Shown here in pieces: positions 1 through 11,611 of a DNA stretch of 64,000 nucleotides (position 1 is the stretch's first letter; each line of letters starts with the position of its first letter). The position numbers and the translations under genes are program-made. The stretch is from contig NC_063046.1 in NCBI RefSeq assembly GCF_018812025.1, forward strand, positions 1,022,328 through 1,086,327. Reading direction: 5' to 3'. Origin of the DNA: Megalobrama amblycephala. Its lineage: Eukaryota; Chordata; Actinopteri; Cypriniformes; Xenocyprididae. The notes beneath the pieces were generated by a model. The model was not told where the DNA came from. It did no database searches and saw nothing but the letters and a program-made list of their open reading frames with translations.

Positions 1-314
1 AAAATGCTGTATTACTGTTACTAAAAATAAAGCTTCATTTGATTATGCTATGTTAGTGAAAGTGGCCATTGATTTTATACATATTATTATGAAAATCTTG
101 CCACTTTTTATTCCCATTAGTACACTTCTTATTTCATTACGTTACTCCAAGAACACATTAATATGCAAATTACATACAGCGTGTAGATACATTGCATATA
201 ATGGGGGAAAAAACAAACATTTATGGCCATTTTACTGACATATTGCATAAAGCAAAATGGTATTTTATATCATTCTGTTGTATTTTTTATAATAATCATC
301 TTTAAACAAATTGT

Positions 315-352
<38 letters not shown>

Positions 353-424
353 CTTGAATCCTAAAAATTGATTGGTGATTTTAAAAATCCCATTGTTTTT
401 GCCTTTTCATGTCTATTAATTTAA

Positions 425-459
<35 letters not shown>

Positions 460-727
460 CCTGAGTCCTGGTGTCCACTACAGAGGACATAGCATAACAT
501 ACAAATAAAATATAATTTTTCAAAATTGTTATTTTTCCTTTTTTTTTTTTTCTTTTGCTCTAAACAATTTAATGACATAAAAAAACTAAATTCACAAAAC
601 TTTTTTTCTGGTAGTCAGGAGGATACCCTACAGAACGTGTTCACATATCGATAAATATGAACATTTGTTGATATATCAGGAATTACGTGTTTGCCATAAA
701 ACTGAATGAAATCCAAACTTTTCTTAC
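1..727. other. AT-rich intron sequence of the left-edge butyrophilin-like gene
   Basis: This stretch follows the donor of the signal-peptide exon at 728-779 on the minus strand, so it is most likely intron 2 of a gene that continues off the left edge. It contains an (AT)n run near 318-348 and an (AATA)n run near 420-460. I see no Ig or B30.2 exon here on either strand. Confidence 0.5.
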
Positions 728-779
728 CAGAAGTCTCTATGAGGAGATTCACCAGTAAAGCTATAAAAATCGACAACAT
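728..779 (-). CDS. Butyrophilin-like receptor, signal-peptide exon only (gene runs off the left edge)
   Basis: A 52-nt minus-strand exon starts with ATG at 779-777. It encodes a hydrophobic 17-residue leader beginning MLSIFIALLVNLLIETS and ends one base into a codon, before a GTAAG donor. Length, phase and sequence match the signal exons of the two complete downstream paralogs (10720-10771 and 20868-20922). The first in-frame ATG inside this conserved block was chosen as the start. A matching 5' UTR exon with a GTGAG donor lies at about 912. The Ig, transmembrane and B30.2 exons must lie to the left of position 1, so whether the gene is intact cannot be judged. Confidence 0.75.
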
Positions 780-911
780 TCCTGTGGAAATACAGAAATA
801 CTCAAAACAAACAAACAAACAAAAAAAGGATTTATTTCCAGAAACACGCGAATAATATGAAAGATATAATAATAAATCAGAGTGTCGTATTCAATGAGGA
901 AACAAACTCAC

Positions 912-945
912 CGACAGAAGACTCGTCTGTTAAATCTGGTTTGTT
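912..945 (-). other. 5' UTR exon of the left-edge butyrophilin-like gene
   Basis: The minus strand has a GTGAG donor just below 912. The adjoining sequence (ACAGACGAGTCTTCTGTCG) matches the blocks next to the donors at 10892 and 21055. Only the donor side is defined; the upstream limit is a guess. Confidence 0.55.
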
Positions 946-1067
946 TAGATGAATATGAGCTGATAGAAGCGTATTATATATAAGAGTCAAATATAAATGA
1001 TAAATTGGACGAAAATCAGAAACTATCAAAAGTGCACCTGACTTTCCTCCCGTTTTTCCTGCTCTTT

Positions 1068-1079
1068 ACTTCCACTTTC
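1068..1079 (-). promoter_or_regulatory. ISRE/IRF-like element of the left-edge butyrophilin-like gene
   Basis: The minus strand reads GAAAGTGGAAGT. It lies about 155 bases upstream of the 5' UTR donor, in the same relative place as GAAAGTGAAAGT at 21175-21186 and AAAGTGAAAGT at 11080-11090. The change from GAAA to GGAA in the second half makes it a weaker ISRE, or possibly an ETS/IRF composite. Confidence 0.5.
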
Positions 1080-1469
1080 TAAACATAACGTGATCCCTCA
1101 ATAAAACAGACGTCAGTCAGCATATAATGAATAACGCTTCATATTCTGTGTATAATTAGATGTGTTTTTGTATAATATTTTCTGTATGAATGAACATGCA
1201 AATGTGTTTTCTGTTTCTGTTTGGCGATTGAATATAATAGAAAATCCACACAGATCTCGTCGCTCCGACATTGAAGTGTAGGCTAAGGATTTTTTCCCAC
1301 TGGATCGACTGGAGGAAAAATATTATCAAGAGGGCGAGGGCAAATTAAGGGTGCAGAAAGCGATATTATAGATCAATATGAGTCGATGATAAACACATGT
1401 TGTGTTTAGCGTGTAGAGGATGATGATGCATCATATAATCATGCATGTTTTGTTACTGAAAATAAATGT

Positions 1470-1985
1470 ATTAATTATTATTATCAATGTTGAAAACAGT
1501 TGTGTACAATTTTTTTCAGGATTATTTGATGAATAGAAAATTCAAAAGAACAGCATTTATCTCGATCATTAAATTGATCAAAAGTGACAGTAGCTATAGA
1601 TATTTATCATGTTGCAAAAGCTTTATATTTCAGATAAATTCAGATCTTTTCAACTTATATTTATAAAGGAATCCTGAAAAAAATGTGCACAACTGTTTTC
1701 AACATTGATAATAATCATAAATGTTTCAAATCATCATATCAGAATGATTTCTGAAGGATCATGTGACACTGAAGACTGGAGTAATGATGCTGAAAATTCA
1801 GCTTTGATCACAGGAATAAATTACACTTTACTATATATTCACATAGAAAACAACTGATTTACACTGGAATAATATTTCACTGTTTTACTGTATTTTTGAT
1901 CAAATAAATGAAGCTTTGGTGAGCAGAAGAGACTTCTTTTAAAAACATTAAAACATCTTAACATCCAAAAATTCTTGACCGATAG
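1470..1985. repeat. Dispersed repeat, family not named
   Basis: The 1735-1930 part (around ATCATGTGACACTGAAGACT) recurs nearly unchanged at 28860-28985, in reverse at about 42610-42790, and in part at 63880-64000. The 1480-1720 part is itself partly palindromic, pairing TGTTGAAAACAGTTGTG with CACAACTGTTTTCAACA. It is a multicopy transposable element in the intergenic space; I cannot assign the family from sequence alone. Confidence 0.8.
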
Positions 1986-2737
1986 TGTGTGTTATATAAG
2001 TTCTGCCTTATGGCAATAGTGAAGCTTAAAAAGGAGGAAAGTGAAGCAGAAGAAGAGCAGTACTAGTGACGACATCAGTGATGTTATATTGATATTCACT
2101 AACTCTGATTGTGTCACATTGTGAGAATCTGATTTTATCTCTATGTTAGATTAGTTTGTTCACACTGTAATGTTTTGTCCTTATCAGCCACAATCATTAC
2201 AAGCATCTTGACATTCACTTGGTCTCTTATACTTTAGGTTTCTTTTATCTTGAAACATATCACATCAGTTCTGGTGACGAAACATGCAACAGAAACTTCC
2301 ATTTTCAGTTTATGAGTTTCTCAGTTTTGTCCTTCTGACTTTGGACAGGTATCTCAAACATCACATCAGGTGTCATTCTTTCCTGCTGTTGTGTTTTGTT
2401 CTGTTCAGGCTGAAGATCTTTTGTTCTGTTCATCACACAAAATTCATAAAAGATCATATAACCTCAGAACAGAATAAAGCACACAAGTCATGTGAACTAC
2501 TTTTATGATACTTTCATGGTGCGTTTTATTATTTTAAAGCTCAACAGTTTCAGCTCTGAACATCTCCTCCTGTGTTTGACTGAAGAAAGAAGGTCTTACA
2601 GGTGAACAGTGACTGTAGTCCCGACCGTAAGGTACCACAGCTGTGATTGTTGGACTTCTAAATTATTTCCACATTTAAGAGGTTCACAGCAGTGAACACA
2701 AAGCATTTATAAAGAAAAACCCTTTGAAATATTTTGA
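1986..2737. other. Intergenic spacer, no gene seen
   Basis: AT-rich sequence between the left-edge gene's promoter region and the 3' end of the next butyrophilin-like gene. Only short chance open frames are present, with no recognisable domain or splice pattern. Confidence 0.5.
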
Positions 2738-2760
2738 TTTATTATTTATTGTCTTTTATT
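2738..2760 (-). terminator. Cluster of AATAAA polyadenylation signals
   Basis: Three minus-strand AATAAA motifs (2738-2743, 2745-2750, 2755-2760) lie about 400 bases past the stop codon of the butyrophilin-like gene ending at 3160. This gives a 3' UTR of ordinary length. Confidence 0.5.
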
Positions 2761-3159
2761 AAAATAACAAAAACATCAATCAAAATATACTTCAATTTTC
2801 AATCATTTACAGTAAAATACATGTATTACAAAGTTATAAAAAGTGTCCATCTGTTGAAGATATCTTACAACATCAGATGTAATTTCACATTTCACACTCT
2901 CGTTTTTGCTGTTTTTTCGCTGCGCTGACAAACTGAAGCTGCTTGGTTTGAAAGTGTCGTCTGTGTGAGCTGTGTTTCATACATCGCTACGCTATAAGAG
3001 ACAGTGGAGCTTTTTATGAAATTTGGCTGAAATATCACTAATGTGACGGCAGCTTCAGTGTGTGTGGAGTACATCAGAAATAGAGCAGGGCATAATTTCT
3101 GTCATCATACTGTGTTGTTCAGCATCCAGTGTAGACAGCATCACCGATTATAATGGTTT

Positions 3160-6100
3160 CTATTTGCTTTTGACATGTTTCGTTGCGCCACTTGCATCCG
3201 GTGTAGACTCAGAGTTATTCAGTAAAGGTTGACTGGACTCTTCAGGTGATTCTGGATGTTTTGGACAATCTAGAATTTTAAGTCGACTCTTATCTCCTAC
3301 ACCTGGATTAAACAGAGGAACGACTGATCCAGTGAATCTGGTGCTCATGGTCAGGAGATGTTTCTTCTCTTTGACATTGTAAAATGACAGCTGACCGTCA
3401 TCATAATCTAACAGAACTCCCAGTCGTTCAGGTCTCGGCGTCAGTGAGAGTTTAACTGGAGGATCAGAGTTGATGTAAAAGCCTTTAGGACCGTCTGAAC
3501 ACAGAAACCAGTAACCGTTTGATGGAGTTACAGATTTGTCTTTTGAACGAAAACTTTCATCTTTCGCCACACCAATTAACCAGTAGTTTTTAGGAGGATT
3601 AGGTGGACGTGCCAATGAAACCTCCCAATAGTGACGTCCAGATGTAAATATTTGAGCTCCAAATGCATACAATTTGTAGGGAAATCCCTCTCCAGTGTGT
3701 TTATATTCTTTACTATTCCATACCATATTACGGTCCTTAGAAACTTTCAAATATGTAGATACATATTGTTGGTGAATAGTGATCTGAACTGTGAGGAAAA
3801 AACAAAGCAACAATTATTGATCCTCGAACTCGTGTGTGAGATCATATTCACTTGTATTCATGTATGAAATGTATGTAAATGAGATTGTCATACCTGCATG
3901 TTTCCTCAGTTCTTCTATATTTATCTCTCCCTCAACTGAAATGAAAAATAAGCAATTTGAGACCTCTACTCACTCCTAATGTGTGTGCACTAACTGGATG
4001 GGTTAAATGCAGACGACAAATTCTGAGTGGTTAACCATATTTGGCCTTCACATGTCACTTTCATTTTCACTGAAGAAAACTTCTATTTCTATTCTATTTT
4101 CCACCAAAACATGTTCATGTTTTCTTCTGCTACAACATGCATGTAGATGTTTATTTAACAATTAGCAGTTACGTTTTTTATTAAAAAAAACCTTCTTTTG
4201 TCAGTTTCTCCACAGGTCCATCCTCAAAAACTAAAATGACAGAACATGTCATTGGAGGGATTAATTTTCAATCTGTTTCTACAAATTTTCCAGACTTTTC
4301 ATGGTTCTTATAAAAGTATAACACAGAACAAACAACTTGAAGTACCTTCTTTTGTCAGTTTCTCCATAAGTACGTCCTCACAAACTAAAATAAGAAAAAA
4401 AATCATTGGAGGGATTAATTATCTATCTGTTTTATCAATTATCATTTCTCCAGACTTTTCATGCCACATTAAATTACACATTTAACTATCTCCGGCATTG
4501 ACTGGCATAAAAACAGACTCATTTATCTGTATCAGAAAGTCTTTTCAGAAAAGATGAGTAGTTTTCTCCCAGTAACTCCTGAAAGTGTTTGTCTGATTCA
4601 TGATTTTGTTTAGATGTTAATGATGTGAGTTCATGTTACTTACTTTGATCTTTTGGTTTCTTCACTGCAAAACAGATACAAAATATCAACACAAGGGATG
4701 CATAAAACACAAAACCTCCTGAAGACTAACTCTTTTTAAATCTTTCTATCAGATTTTACCTGTTAGTTTGTGTCTGTATTTGTACAGGATCAACCCAATA
4801 ACCAAACCCAGAAGAGCACAAATGAGAAGAGTGAAGAAAAGAGTCTTCCATAGATCTGATGAATCTGGTGGATCTGAGGAAGAAAGTCCATATGAATTTA
4901 AAATCAACTCTGGAACAAAATATATAAATAAATAATTCTAAAAACAATCAATGAAAGTTAACATGAAACATTTGTGCTCATGTTCAATTTATGTATTCAC
5001 ACCCGGCTTGATGTCAAACAAAGTTCCCTTTCAAAGTGGAACTTCAACACTGCATCTTGGTGTTGACATTATGGGGAACGCCCTCGTCATGAGCATGTGT
5101 AGACACACACCAGTCTTTGGCAGACAGCAGTACATGACATCACACATGGAGAGTTGTGCGTATAAAAGGGTGTCTGAGTCACATGTCATCAGCTTTCTTG
5201 TCTTCAGGAGCCGTTTGTTTGTAGCATGTGAAAACTTAACAATGGCAAATCATGTTGCTGGTGACCAGCTCTGAGGAGCTTGACATGGTAGGATGGGGCA
5301 AAGAAAGTCGAGCTCTCACTATAAATCCGAACAGTTATTAGTTTTATTTTGACCAATATATATTCTATACTTGCAAGCAAACTGCTTTGCAATAATTTCC
5401 CAAACTGTCGTTTGTCTGGAAATATTACTCATTCTGTAAGCAGAACGTTAACACAGCCATGCTAAATTCTGACGCAAAGAGAAGAACACAGACGCGCCAG
5501 CAGAGCAAATACTGTACCAGGCCAAGCTCACTGTTTGTGGAATATATAGCAAGAAAAATATAAATATTGAATTGGGTTTTATATGAATGTAACTTAGAAG
5601 GGAATTGTCTTCAGAAAAGTTTCAATCTCCGTATAAGTAGCCTATTTTATAACCGCAGCGCTGCTTTGTGTACATCGGTAACCAAGGAAACGCTATATCA
5701 CTGCTGTTCCACAAGCGCCACCTACTGTCAGAGAGTGAATTTGCATTTTCATTCAGATCGTCTGCTGTTTTTGTTTTGTGCAGGTGTCTTATGTAGCATC
5801 ATTTGGAATTGGCCATAAAAACTAATAAAGTCTTTTCGCAGTAAAAACAAATGCAGTTTTCAAAGAGCAGTGTTTTTTTTTTTTTTTTCTTGCAAATGAA
5901 TGTGTAGTTTGTATGGTTAATATTAATGTAACTGTCAGCACTGTCAGGCCCGCACATGGTTAAATTTTTTCCCCTCTAGCCCTTAACCTAAAATGAGTTT
6001 GACACCCTTGGCTTAGAGGAACTAAGAACTGTATTAAATATTTTAAATGTTCTGATCCAATCTGACTTCTGACCTGTAATGCTGCCTGAATCATAATCCT

Positions 6101-9100
6101 TGCACTGTTCGTTGTTGGCCAGAGGAGAATTGAGCGACTGAAACTGGTTTCTCCCAAGGTTTTTTCTCCATTCTGTCACCTGATGGAGTTTGGGTTCTTG
6201 CTGCTGTTGCCTCTGGATTGCTTAGTTGGGGACACTTGATATTCAACAACATTACTGATCAGCGGGAAGATGACACCACTGTTTTCTCCAGAACTTACTT
6301 AAGCTGGACAATGACACTATTTTCTTCTAGAGCTGCTGTACAGCCAAAACAAACTTTGTTGGATTATTTTCCTGTTATCACTGTAAAGCTGCTTTGAAAC
6401 AATCTGTATTGTAAAAAGCGTCCCTCTATTTCATTTACCTCTGTCTGCAACTATTGTGGAGTTTTGAAGTAGGGATATATGCTTCCTCTTGGGTTGGGTG
6501 CTTTCAATAGATTACTGGCCATAATGGGCTCTGGAGAGTGCCTTTACTAAATCAGGGTGCAAGCTTGGCAAGTTATGGTTTGATCGCATAAGAGTCCCAT
6601 TATCTTATTGCCGGCCTAAACTCCCCTGCGATTTCATTGGGGTATAGAGCTTGGTTAATCAGAGTTATTTTGGAAAAACTGCAATGCATCCCATTCTCTC
6701 ATTTGCCTCCATCCCTGATAATGTTCTGATGGAGGGACATTTGCTCCCCTTGGACAGGTGGCAATACTGAAGGTTGTAGCATGAGCAGAGTAGAGTTGGA
6801 CTGTAGCTGCACACTCCTCATCTATGGCTTTTCTCTGTACTCTCAGTCTAAGAAAGGAGGTGCTGCTTACTGAGGTCTTTAGCACTTTAATGATCTATAA
6901 AAACATGAATTTTAATTTTTTTGACTCACCAGTGATTTTGAGAACCACCTTTCCACTGTCATATGCACTTTCTCCACTCATATAACAGTGAAATGAACCT
7001 TCATCCTGAACTCTTAGTTTCTCCAGCCGTAGAGAGACGTCTCCATCCTTCAGTCCACCAGACTGATCTGACCACTGAGTCAGTGAGGTTCTGTTCCTGT
7101 ACGATTCCTCCTGGAGGTCCTGGATCTTCCCATGCTGATAGAAGAGAACAGGGTTGCTGAACTGGTCATGACGGTACCAGCGGATCTCCAGAGCTTCAGC
7201 TTTCTCAGGAGGAGAGATCCAGCAGGGCAGAGTGACTGTGGACCCGACATGAGCCACTATCTCATCACGAGGAACCACAACAGTGAACGAGACTGTGAGA
7301 CACAAAAAAAGTAAATATACAATGTGTTAGTCTTTAATCTATGTATATACTGTATTTATTTAATTGTAAGCAAGGTGCAGATGATGATAAAGTTCAAATG
7401 CAGAGTTTAATGAAAATCCAACAGATAATACATACAAACGCTGACTCAAATGAGACCAGACAAACACGAAGTAAAGGTGAGGACCTTAAATACATAATGA
7501 TAAACTAAATGATGAACAGCTGTGATAAAGATTAGTTTCCACAAAAACTAATGTGAAGGGAAACTCAAACAAAAAAACACATGTCAGAAAACAAACTAAA
7601 CGTCCATGAAAACAAAAATAAGAACAAACACAACTAAATAAGCATAACAGAATGCCCCCTTCTGGAAAGCGCAACCTCGCGGTGTGGAGAGGGGCAGGAG
7701 GAGGCTGAGAAGGCGGACGAGGAGGTAGCGAAGGGATGGTGATATGATGACGAGGGAGTTGGAGGGAGGAGCCAAGGTGTTGCTGTGGGTGACAACATTC
7801 TGGTGGCAACCAACGGAGACAGAGCCAATTGATCCCAGAGTGTAGACAGAGCGGAATTGCTGGCATTTGAGACCTAGGTGAAGCCACAGCGACGAGCATC
7901 TGAGGTGGATCCAGAGTGCCTGAGTACTGAGGTGGAGCTAAAGTGTGACGGAGGACAGAGGCTGAACCAGAGGGTAGGAGGAACCCAGTGTAGCCAGAGG
8001 GACTGAGCACAGCGGAAGGCTTGGCGGAAGTAGAGTAATGACTGACCAAGGGGGAGCCGATGGGATGAAGGAACCCGGTGGAGCGCAAGATTGAGGGTCT
8101 CTGGTGAAGTCAAAGGTGGGAGGAGTTAAGGTGGAGCCGATAGGTCGAGCCACAGGATCCTCTTGCTCGGGCGAGGCTGATGGTTGCATGACCTGAGGCT
8201 CCATGTCACAGCAAGGCATCAATGGGGAAGCCTAAGGGCAACAGCAATGATGAAGATCTGATAGTTCAGGGTGGGGTAAGGTGGGAGGCAGTACCTCCAT
8301 ATCCAGCATAATCAGCCAGTCCTCAGTGTTCACTTCCACCTGTATTCCCTCAGCTGCTGCTGGTGTCGTGGGCTCACACCCCTGGTCAGACTCACTCTGA
8401 GGCGAGGGTCGACGCTGTTCTCTTGTCCTCTGGGTCTGGCTCACTCGTTGTGGCAGGCGGTCGCTCTCCGTCTGTGGGGGGCATTTGCACAATCTCCGCG
8501 GCTGAAGGTGGTGAATTGGGCCTGGGGTCTAGCTGTGTTCCTGATCAGGGACAGACGCTCTTCAGACACTTGATGACGGCCTTCCACGAGTCAAGTCCTG
8601 AGGTGTCTGGGAGGTCTACTGGGTGGTGGTAGTTTGCCTGTTCCAGAACAATAACTTCAGGATCTCGTTGTCATAAGGACAGGTGATGGCGAGACAACAA
8701 AAGTCAACTAAAAAGTCCAAAAAACGAAGGCTTCAGCAGGCTAAAGCAGCGAATTGAGTTGCATATTTCATATTTAGTTGTGGTCCGGTCTTCCGTTAGC
8801 AAGTTGCAGACAGGAATGTCAGGAATAAAGTTCAAATGCAGAGTTAGATAGCAATCCAACAGGTAATACATGCAAACGCTAACTCAAATGAGACCGGACA
8901 AACACTGATAATAAACACTAATAAACTTATTCATAAATGTCTCTCGCTTGTTTTGCCTGTGTAGACTCTAGACACTAGACGATCTGAACCGTGCCCGAGC
9001 GTGTTTGTTTAACCGTAACTGGCCCGATTGGAAGAGACATGTAGTGTAGGACAATCGTGCCAGGGCATGAGACAAGACAACCGTGTGTGAGTACACCCTA

Positions 9101-9512
9101 AAAAATATGCTGTTACTCACACACAAAATGTTTCTAATTTATTCTGTTAATCGACATTATTACAGTTTTTCTTGATTGTTTACACACATTTTCTGAAAGC
9201 ATGCCTCATACTCTCAGAACTCTACACACAAATCAAAAAACACACACACAATGGGCAAAACCCCTCAATTCTCCTGCAAAATGAAACTTTACATTCAAAA
9301 CAATGTTCTTTCTTCTCAAAATGGTATTTTGTTTTCAAATGACACACACAAACCATCATATGAATAGACATTTATAAGAACCAGTTGAACACTGATGTGC
9401 TCTATGTAAAACACTATGATGAATGGAAAACACTTCTCCATTCATCATAATGACTTTGGTCTTTATTTGGTTCAGTACATACATATACATATATATATAT
9501 ATATATACATAC

Positions 9513-9569
<57 letters not shown>

Positions 9570-9581
9570 CATATACATATG

Positions 9582-9620
<39 letters not shown>

Positions 9621-10771
9621 GTATGTATATATAGTCAGAACACACAAATACACGGTAACAAATATATTTTATTTTTCCAACAAAAACAATGTACAGTGCA
9701 CATCCCAACCAATGCAAAGTTGCACATACCGTACAAAACAACAGAAGAATTTACTGTATACAGTTACAGTAAAAAAAAACTATGCTGCTCTGCCTCTGTT
9801 TCCATTGTTGGCATCCATTGCTCCAAAACAGAAGAGCTCACCTGTTGCCCTTTTATGCTAAAGCTCTGTTTGCTAATTGTAAAAATGTGTGACAGGTGTT
9901 TGCCCATGTGATGAGTCAGTGTGCATATTTGAATGGCAGTGTGTTCCTTGTGAAAACAAGAGATTTTTCTGCCCGAAAATTGTGCCAAATGCAGAGAATT
10001 GTGTGTAGTGTTTTGAAAAAAGTGTGTTTTAGAACTGCAATGTGAGTGTAAAGCAGGAATTGTGCTTGTAGTTTAGCAGAATTGGTTCAGGGGGTTGGTG
10101 CATGAGTTACATGCTGTGGTCATTGTGTCTCAAGTACCAATATTTGTGTGTAAACAATTGAGAAAAACTGTATTACAATAATAAGGACAATAATCAATAA
10201 TAATAATATCGCATCCCTATTGTAATGAGTTCCTGTTTTTTAATTTCATAATTTATATAGGCCTACTTTTATGTAGATGATTTAAAATTACATTAATCTC
10301 ATAATATTATGCAAATATTTTCCCTTAAGGAAAAGCCAATTTCTGACTCTGATGTAGGCCTACATAGTGTATTTATTTATTATATTTACTAGTTATAGTG
10401 GTTCTAAATCTGCAGCAGTTTTACTCACATTAGAAATACATGTAAAGATAGTGAATGTTTAAACAGGGTTATTTTTGAACTTTAGACTGAATGTTGTAAA
10501 GTGGAGTTAGAGATAAGACAGATCGTGTCTCAAAGAACCTATTGTAAATAATCTCCCATGTCTGTGTAATATTTAATCTAGTGCAATAATAACCTATAGA
10601 AAGTGTTCACATATATGAATTTTTCACGATAAATATGAATATTTGTTGATTTCATCTGGCTTGTGTGGAAAATATAAGCCATAAAACTGAATGAAATCCA
10701 AATGTGTTTGTGTTCTTACCAGAAGTCTGTATGAGGAGATTCAGCAGTAAAGTGATAATAATCAACAACAT
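3160..10771 (-). CDS. Butyrophilin-like receptor A: signal peptide, IgV, TM, B30.2 (444 aa)
   Basis: Eight minus-strand coding exons: 10771-10720, 7292-6930, 4909-4760, 4664-4644, 4384-4346, 4230-4192, 3935-3894, 3788-3160. They join in phase 1 throughout and give 445 codons including the stop. Residues 1-17 are the leader. Residues 18-138 are a V-set Ig domain (Cys41 and Cys120, Trp56, DEGSFHC near the F strand, N-glycosylation sequon NRT at 84). The membrane span is about 161-181. Residues 189-235 are a charged linker from four tiny exons. Residues 236-444 are B30.2/SPRY with the WEV motif (RHYWEVSL) and an [12 protein letters not shown] motif. Butyrophilin-family proteins are cell-surface immune modulators, and B30.2 domains bind intracellular or metabolite-linked ligands. 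Here the usual second (C-type) Ig domain is absent and the PRY start is divergent. The ligand is unknown. The introns hold several transposons. Confidence 0.88.
4192..4384 (-). repeat. Duplicated 39-nt linker exon
   Basis: Exons 4346-4384 and 4192-4230 are both 39 nt, end in the same GAGAAACTGACAAAAGAAG and have related upstream introns (TCATTGGAGGGATTAATT in both, then a matching CCAGACTTTTCATG). This is a tandem duplication of exon plus intron with a 154-bp period. It lengthens the stalk between membrane and B30.2 by 13 residues, in frame. The paralog at 13031-20922 has a single 33-nt exon (14156-14188) in this place. Confidence 0.8.
5000..5290 (+). repeat. DIRS-like terminal-repeat fragment
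   Basis: The run with TTCCCTTTCAAAGTGGAAC and TATGGGGAACGCC resembles terminal regions of fish DIRS/related retroelements, recognised from general pattern only. It sits in the IgV-to-TM intron of receptor A, with no coding part attached. The exact family is uncertain. Confidence 0.35.
5960..6425 (+). repeat. 3' tail of a dispersed retroposon
   Basis: The block ending GCTTTGAAACAATCTGTATTG then TAAAAAGCG recurs at 39740-39830, where it ends in TATAAATAAAGGTGACTTGA, and in reverse near 46770. A conserved 3' end in copies of different length is typical of 5'-truncated non-LTR elements; I infer that type. Confidence 0.6.
7385..8910. repeat. Unclassified 1.5-kb insertion flanked by ~80-bp direct repeats
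   Basis: Sequence at about 7390-7470 (AAGTTCAAATGCAGAGTTTA onward) recurs in the same orientation at about 8830-8910. Between them is GC-richer, proline/serine-coding-like sequence in several frames with no recognisable domain. It could be a decayed LTR-type element or an unusual duplication. It lies in intron 2 of receptor A, between the signal and IgV exons. Confidence 0.5.
9162..10171. mobile_element. ~1.0-kb terminal-inverted-repeat DNA element
   Basis: The left end ACAGTTTTTCTTGATTGTTT (9162-9188 in full) pairs with the right end 10145-10171 (TGTGTGTAAACAATTGAG...). ATT flanks both ends, compatible with a 3-bp target duplication. The interior holds a (TA)n block at about 9488-9615 and no transposase, so it is non-autonomous. 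It sits in intron 2 of receptor A. Confidence 0.75.
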
Positions 10772-10891
10772 TCCTGTGAAAATACAGACTCAAATAAAAC
10801 AAACTCTGAGGGATTTTTCCAGAAACACACAAATAATATGAGAGATATAATAAATCAGGCTTTCATATTCAATGAGGAAACAGAAACTCAC

Positions 10892-10930
10892 CGGAGACAA
10901 AGACTCGTCCGTTAGTTATGATGAATATGA
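10892..10930 (-). other. 5' UTR exon of butyrophilin-like receptor A
   Basis: A minus-strand GTGAG donor lies just below 10892. The adjoining exon end GACGAGTCTTTGTCTCCG is shared with the paralog's exon at 21055. It lies 121 bases upstream of the signal exon; the upstream limit is not defined. Confidence 0.6.
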
Positions 10931-11079
10931 GCTGTTAGACTCAACACAGTAATATTTAACCTATCCCACTGTAATACAAATACCATTCAAAAAGAGACCT
11001 TAGGAATGCTTAAATATCATTAATAAAAACAGACCAACTTCAGTGAGAATCAAACGTACTCCTGATTTTCCTCCTGTTT

Positions 11080-11090
11080 ACTTTCACTTT
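11080..11090 (-). promoter_or_regulatory. ISRE/IRF-like element of receptor A
   Basis: The minus strand reads AAAGTGAAAGT followed by AAACAGGAGGAAAATCAGG. It is about 190 bases upstream of the first donor, matching the position of GAAAGTGAAAGT in the paralog. It fits the GAAANNGAAA core bound by IRF/ISGF3 factors except at the first base. Confidence 0.6.
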
Positions 11091-11343
11091 AATGTCAGTT
11101 TAATGACCTTCAGTAAAACACACAGACGTCATCAGAACATACAGTATGTGTGCAAATGAATCTGCTAAACATGCTAAGGGCATGTTAATATTTTTTCTGT
11201 CGGATTCAGAAAGAACAGTGTGTGTTTACTGATGAACTGTTAGATAAAATATTTTTCTGTCTGTTTTAAATCTGTCTGTCTGTCTGTTAGGGATGCTACA
11301 CAGAAGTCACGGTTCGGTACGATTTCAGTACAATGGGAAAAAT

Positions 11344-11611
11344 GGTCACATTTTAGATTAGGGTCCAACTTTCACTATTAACTAGTACGCATGACTTTTG
11401 CCTCAGTAAACTACTAATCACTGCTTATTAATAGTTAGTAAGGTAGTTGTTAAGTTCAGGTATAGGGTAGGATTATGGGATGTGGAATATGGTTATGCAG
11501 AAAAGGCATTAATATCTGCTTAATAAGAACTAATAAACAGCCAATATCCTAGTAATATGCATGATAATAAACAACTAGTTCATAGTGAGAATTGGACCCT
11601 AAAGTGTTACC
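11344..11611. mobile_element. Short inverted-repeat MITE, copy 1
   Basis: The ends GGTCACATTTTAGATTAGGG and GGACCCTAAAGTGTTACC are imperfect inverted repeats, and the interior carries AACTAGT near both ends. A second copy with the same interior (CTGCTTATTAATAGTTAGTA) is at 23670-23930, and a related one is at 60882-61126. Confidence 0.75.

Noticed and set aside
4910..6929. Search for an IgC exon in receptor A
   Set aside because: Only repeat fragments and chance frames are present; no Cys/Trp/Cys pattern with flanking phase-1 splice sites was found.
6963..7314. Plus-strand frames over the IgV exon of receptor A (and the same at 17859-18149)
   Set aside because: They are antisense to a well-supported V-set exon and show no domain of their own.
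7486..8222. Proline/serine-rich minus-strand frames
   Set aside because: Several overlapping frames are open at once in a GC-richer repeat, with no recognisable domain; treated as repeat sequence.
9356..9741. Tyr/Ile-alternating open frames
   Set aside because: Translation of a (TA)n microsatellite; the same applies at 58721-59167.
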